This document shows positions 62,973 to 64,000 of a stretch of 64,000 nucleotides of DNA, piece by piece. The stretch is from NCBI RefSeq assembly GCF_001425235.1, contig NZ_LMEA01000011.1, positions 124,001 through 188,000 of the forward strand. Reading direction: 5' to 3'. The notes beneath the pieces are model-generated. The model was not told the origin of the DNA, made no database searches, and saw only the letters and a list, made by a program, of their open reading frames with translations. The translations under genes were made by a program, and so were the position numbers. The stretch is from Devosia sp. Root413D1 (GTDB lineage: Bacteria; Pseudomonadota; Alphaproteobacteria; Rhizobiales; Devosiaceae). Within the stretch, counting starts at the first letter, position 1. Each line of letters starts with the position of its first letter.

Positions 62973-64000
62973 CAGCGGCCCTCCTGCTTGTTTTCATCGA
63001 TGGCTTCGAAGGCCGCCATCGTTACCTTCGGCGCGTTCAGCGGGCGCGACACGCGCACCGACACATGGTTGCCGATATGCCCCATGATCGCTTCGGTGAG
63101 ATCGACATTGCCGCACCTCAGCCCAATCGGGTCGCTCGGGGTGCGGTCGAACATCACCGTGTCGCCCGGCTGCATCGACAGCACCCGGCTGAGCGGCAGA
63201 TCCATCTCATGCAGGATCGCGTCGACTTCGACATCGGCGGCAAATATTTCGGTGGCGAGATGGCCTTCCCAGATCGGGTCGCGGCCGAACTTCTCGCCCA
63301 TATACATCTGCAACAACTGCTCGCGGATCGGCTCGATCGTCGCGTAGGGCAGCAGGATTTCTATCTTGCCGCCGCGATCGTCCATCTCGATCCTGAGTTC
63401 GATCAGGATCGCCGCATTGGCCGGGCGCGAGATGGCGGCAAAGCGCGGGTTGGTTTCCAGCCGCTCGACGCGGAAGTTGACCTCGGTCACCGGCTCGAAG
63501 GCGCGATGCGTGTCCTCGAGGATCACCTCGATCATCCGCCGCGCCAGCGCCATCTCGATGGTGGTGTAGGGCCGGCCCTCGACCCGGATCTGCCCGCCGA
63601 CGCGGCGACCGCCGAGCAGCACGTCGATCATCGAGTAAATCAGCGAGGAGTCGACGGTGAGGAGACCGTAGTTCTCCCACTCCTCGGCCTTGATCACCGA
63701 GAGGATGGCCGGCAGCGGAATGGAATTGAGGTAGTCGCCGAAGCGCACCGAGGAGATCGAGTCGAGCGCCACTTCGACATTGTCGGAGGTAAAATTGCGC
63801 AGCGAGGTCGTCGCCAGCCGGACCAGCCGGTCGAAGACGATTTCGAGCATCGGCAGGCGCTCGTAGGAGACCAGCGCCGAGTTGATCAGCGCCTGCACTC
63901 CGGTGAGCTCGGCGCCGCCGCCGGCATTGGGATCGAAGCCGAGCAGGCTGTCGATCTCATCCTGGTTCAGCACCCGGTCGGCGGCCCCGGCCTCAACGCT
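62972..64000 (-). CDS. fliM: flagellar motor switch protein FliM, 5' truncated by window edge
   Basis: C-ring switch protein that binds CheY-P and sets rotation. The frame is open to the window end (...SVEAGAADRVLNQDEIDSLLGF), so the true N-terminus lies beyond 64000; 342 residues are present. LNQDEIDSLLGFD is the conserved CheY-binding neighbourhood; the middle domain has RLVRLATTSLRNFTSDNVEV and VLLGGRRV; the C-terminal SpoA domain has LPLSRVLSMQPGDTVMFDR. Alphaproteobacterial FliM is of similar length. It heads the leftward unit with DUF6468 and motE. Confidence 0.95.
   Translation of the reverse strand, partial: SVEAGAADRVLNQDEIDSLLGFDPNAGGGAELTGVQALINSALVSYERLPMLEIVFDRLVRLATTSLRNFTSDNVEVALDSISSVRFGDYLNSIPLPAILSVIKAEEWENYGLLTVDSSLIYSMIDVLLGGRRVGGQIRVEGRPYTTIEMALARRMIEVILEDTHRAFEPVTEVNFRVERLETNPRFAAISRPANAAILIELRIEMDDRGGKIEILLPYATIEPIREQLLQMYMGEKFGRDPIWEGHLATEIFAADVEVDAILHEMDLPLSRVLSMQPGDTVMFDRTPSDPIGLRCGNVDLTEAIMGHIGNHVSVRVSRPLNAPKVTMAAFEAIDENKQEGR

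Overview
The window is a contiguous piece of a high-GC alphaproteobacterial chromosome, most probably from the order Hyphomicrobiales and compatible with Devosia or a close relative. This rests on the icd/alaS/recA/cckA neighbourhood, a BacA/SbmA transporter, alphaproteobacterial flagellar genes (fliM, a DUF6468/PflI-like gene, a motE-like gene, flgBC-fliE, fliQR, flhB, fliOP), a CckA hybrid kinase, a perfect CtrA-type site and an 11-nt-periodic SOS-type box upstream of recA. No rRNA, tRNA, CRISPR array, transposase or prophage gene is visible. The genus is an inference; a 16S or RecA comparison would settle it.

Layout. 1-13 kb: mixed housekeeping and small-enzyme genes (truncated Bcr/CflA exporter, methyltransferase, IMPase-family phosphatase, ttcA, sbmA/bacA, rpsD, MFS, trmJ-type rRNA/tRNA methylase, MASE1-GGDEF cyclase, two tandem GNATs, a GFA protein and two tandem TfoX-N proteins). 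13-25.7 kb: a catabolic island. A leftward operon carries amidohydrolase, GAF protein, CUT2-type ABC transporter (binding protein, ATPase, permease) and hyuA-hyuB (hydantoinase/oxoprolinase). Next to it are an M20 peptidase, a divergent DapA-family lyase and a GntR/FCD regulator. Two copies of a TTGTCGACAA-type palindrome sit in the two control regions. 26-28 kb: a MarR regulator and a FabF-like ketosynthase, each preceded by the same GTGTAGTTACAC element. 28-40 kb: icd, hypothetical genes, a periplasmic ClpP-fold protein, a glycerophosphodiester phosphodiesterase, tandem EamA transporters, alaS, recA and a GguC/AraD1-type enzyme.

40-46 kb: a type I secretion locus: a 699-residue beta-helix/RTX protein ending in DWIV, then its own ABC exporter and membrane fusion protein. 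46-49 kb: an aldo/keto reductase coupled to a HAD hydrolase, and a large SAM methyltransferase. 49-64 kb: cckA followed by flagellar genes. Left-facing flgB-flgC-fliE-fliQ-fliR-flhB runs towards cckA. Right-facing fliO-fliP is divergent from flgB across a perfect CtrA box. Left-facing fliM-DUF6468-motE and then a 1121-residue periplasmic protein with TPR-like character close the window. CckA controls CtrA in this class, so kinase and likely target promoter lie within 7 kb.

Intergenic DNA is rich in palindromic repeats of at least four types, including a 33-bp perfect inverted repeat, a nested 190-bp element and a heptanucleotide tandem array facing its own complement. The best candidates for something undescribed are the GntR-framed hyuAB/CUT2/GAF catabolic island, the RTX beta-helix secretion locus, the MarR-ketosynthase switch and the large periplasmic protein in the flagellar cluster.
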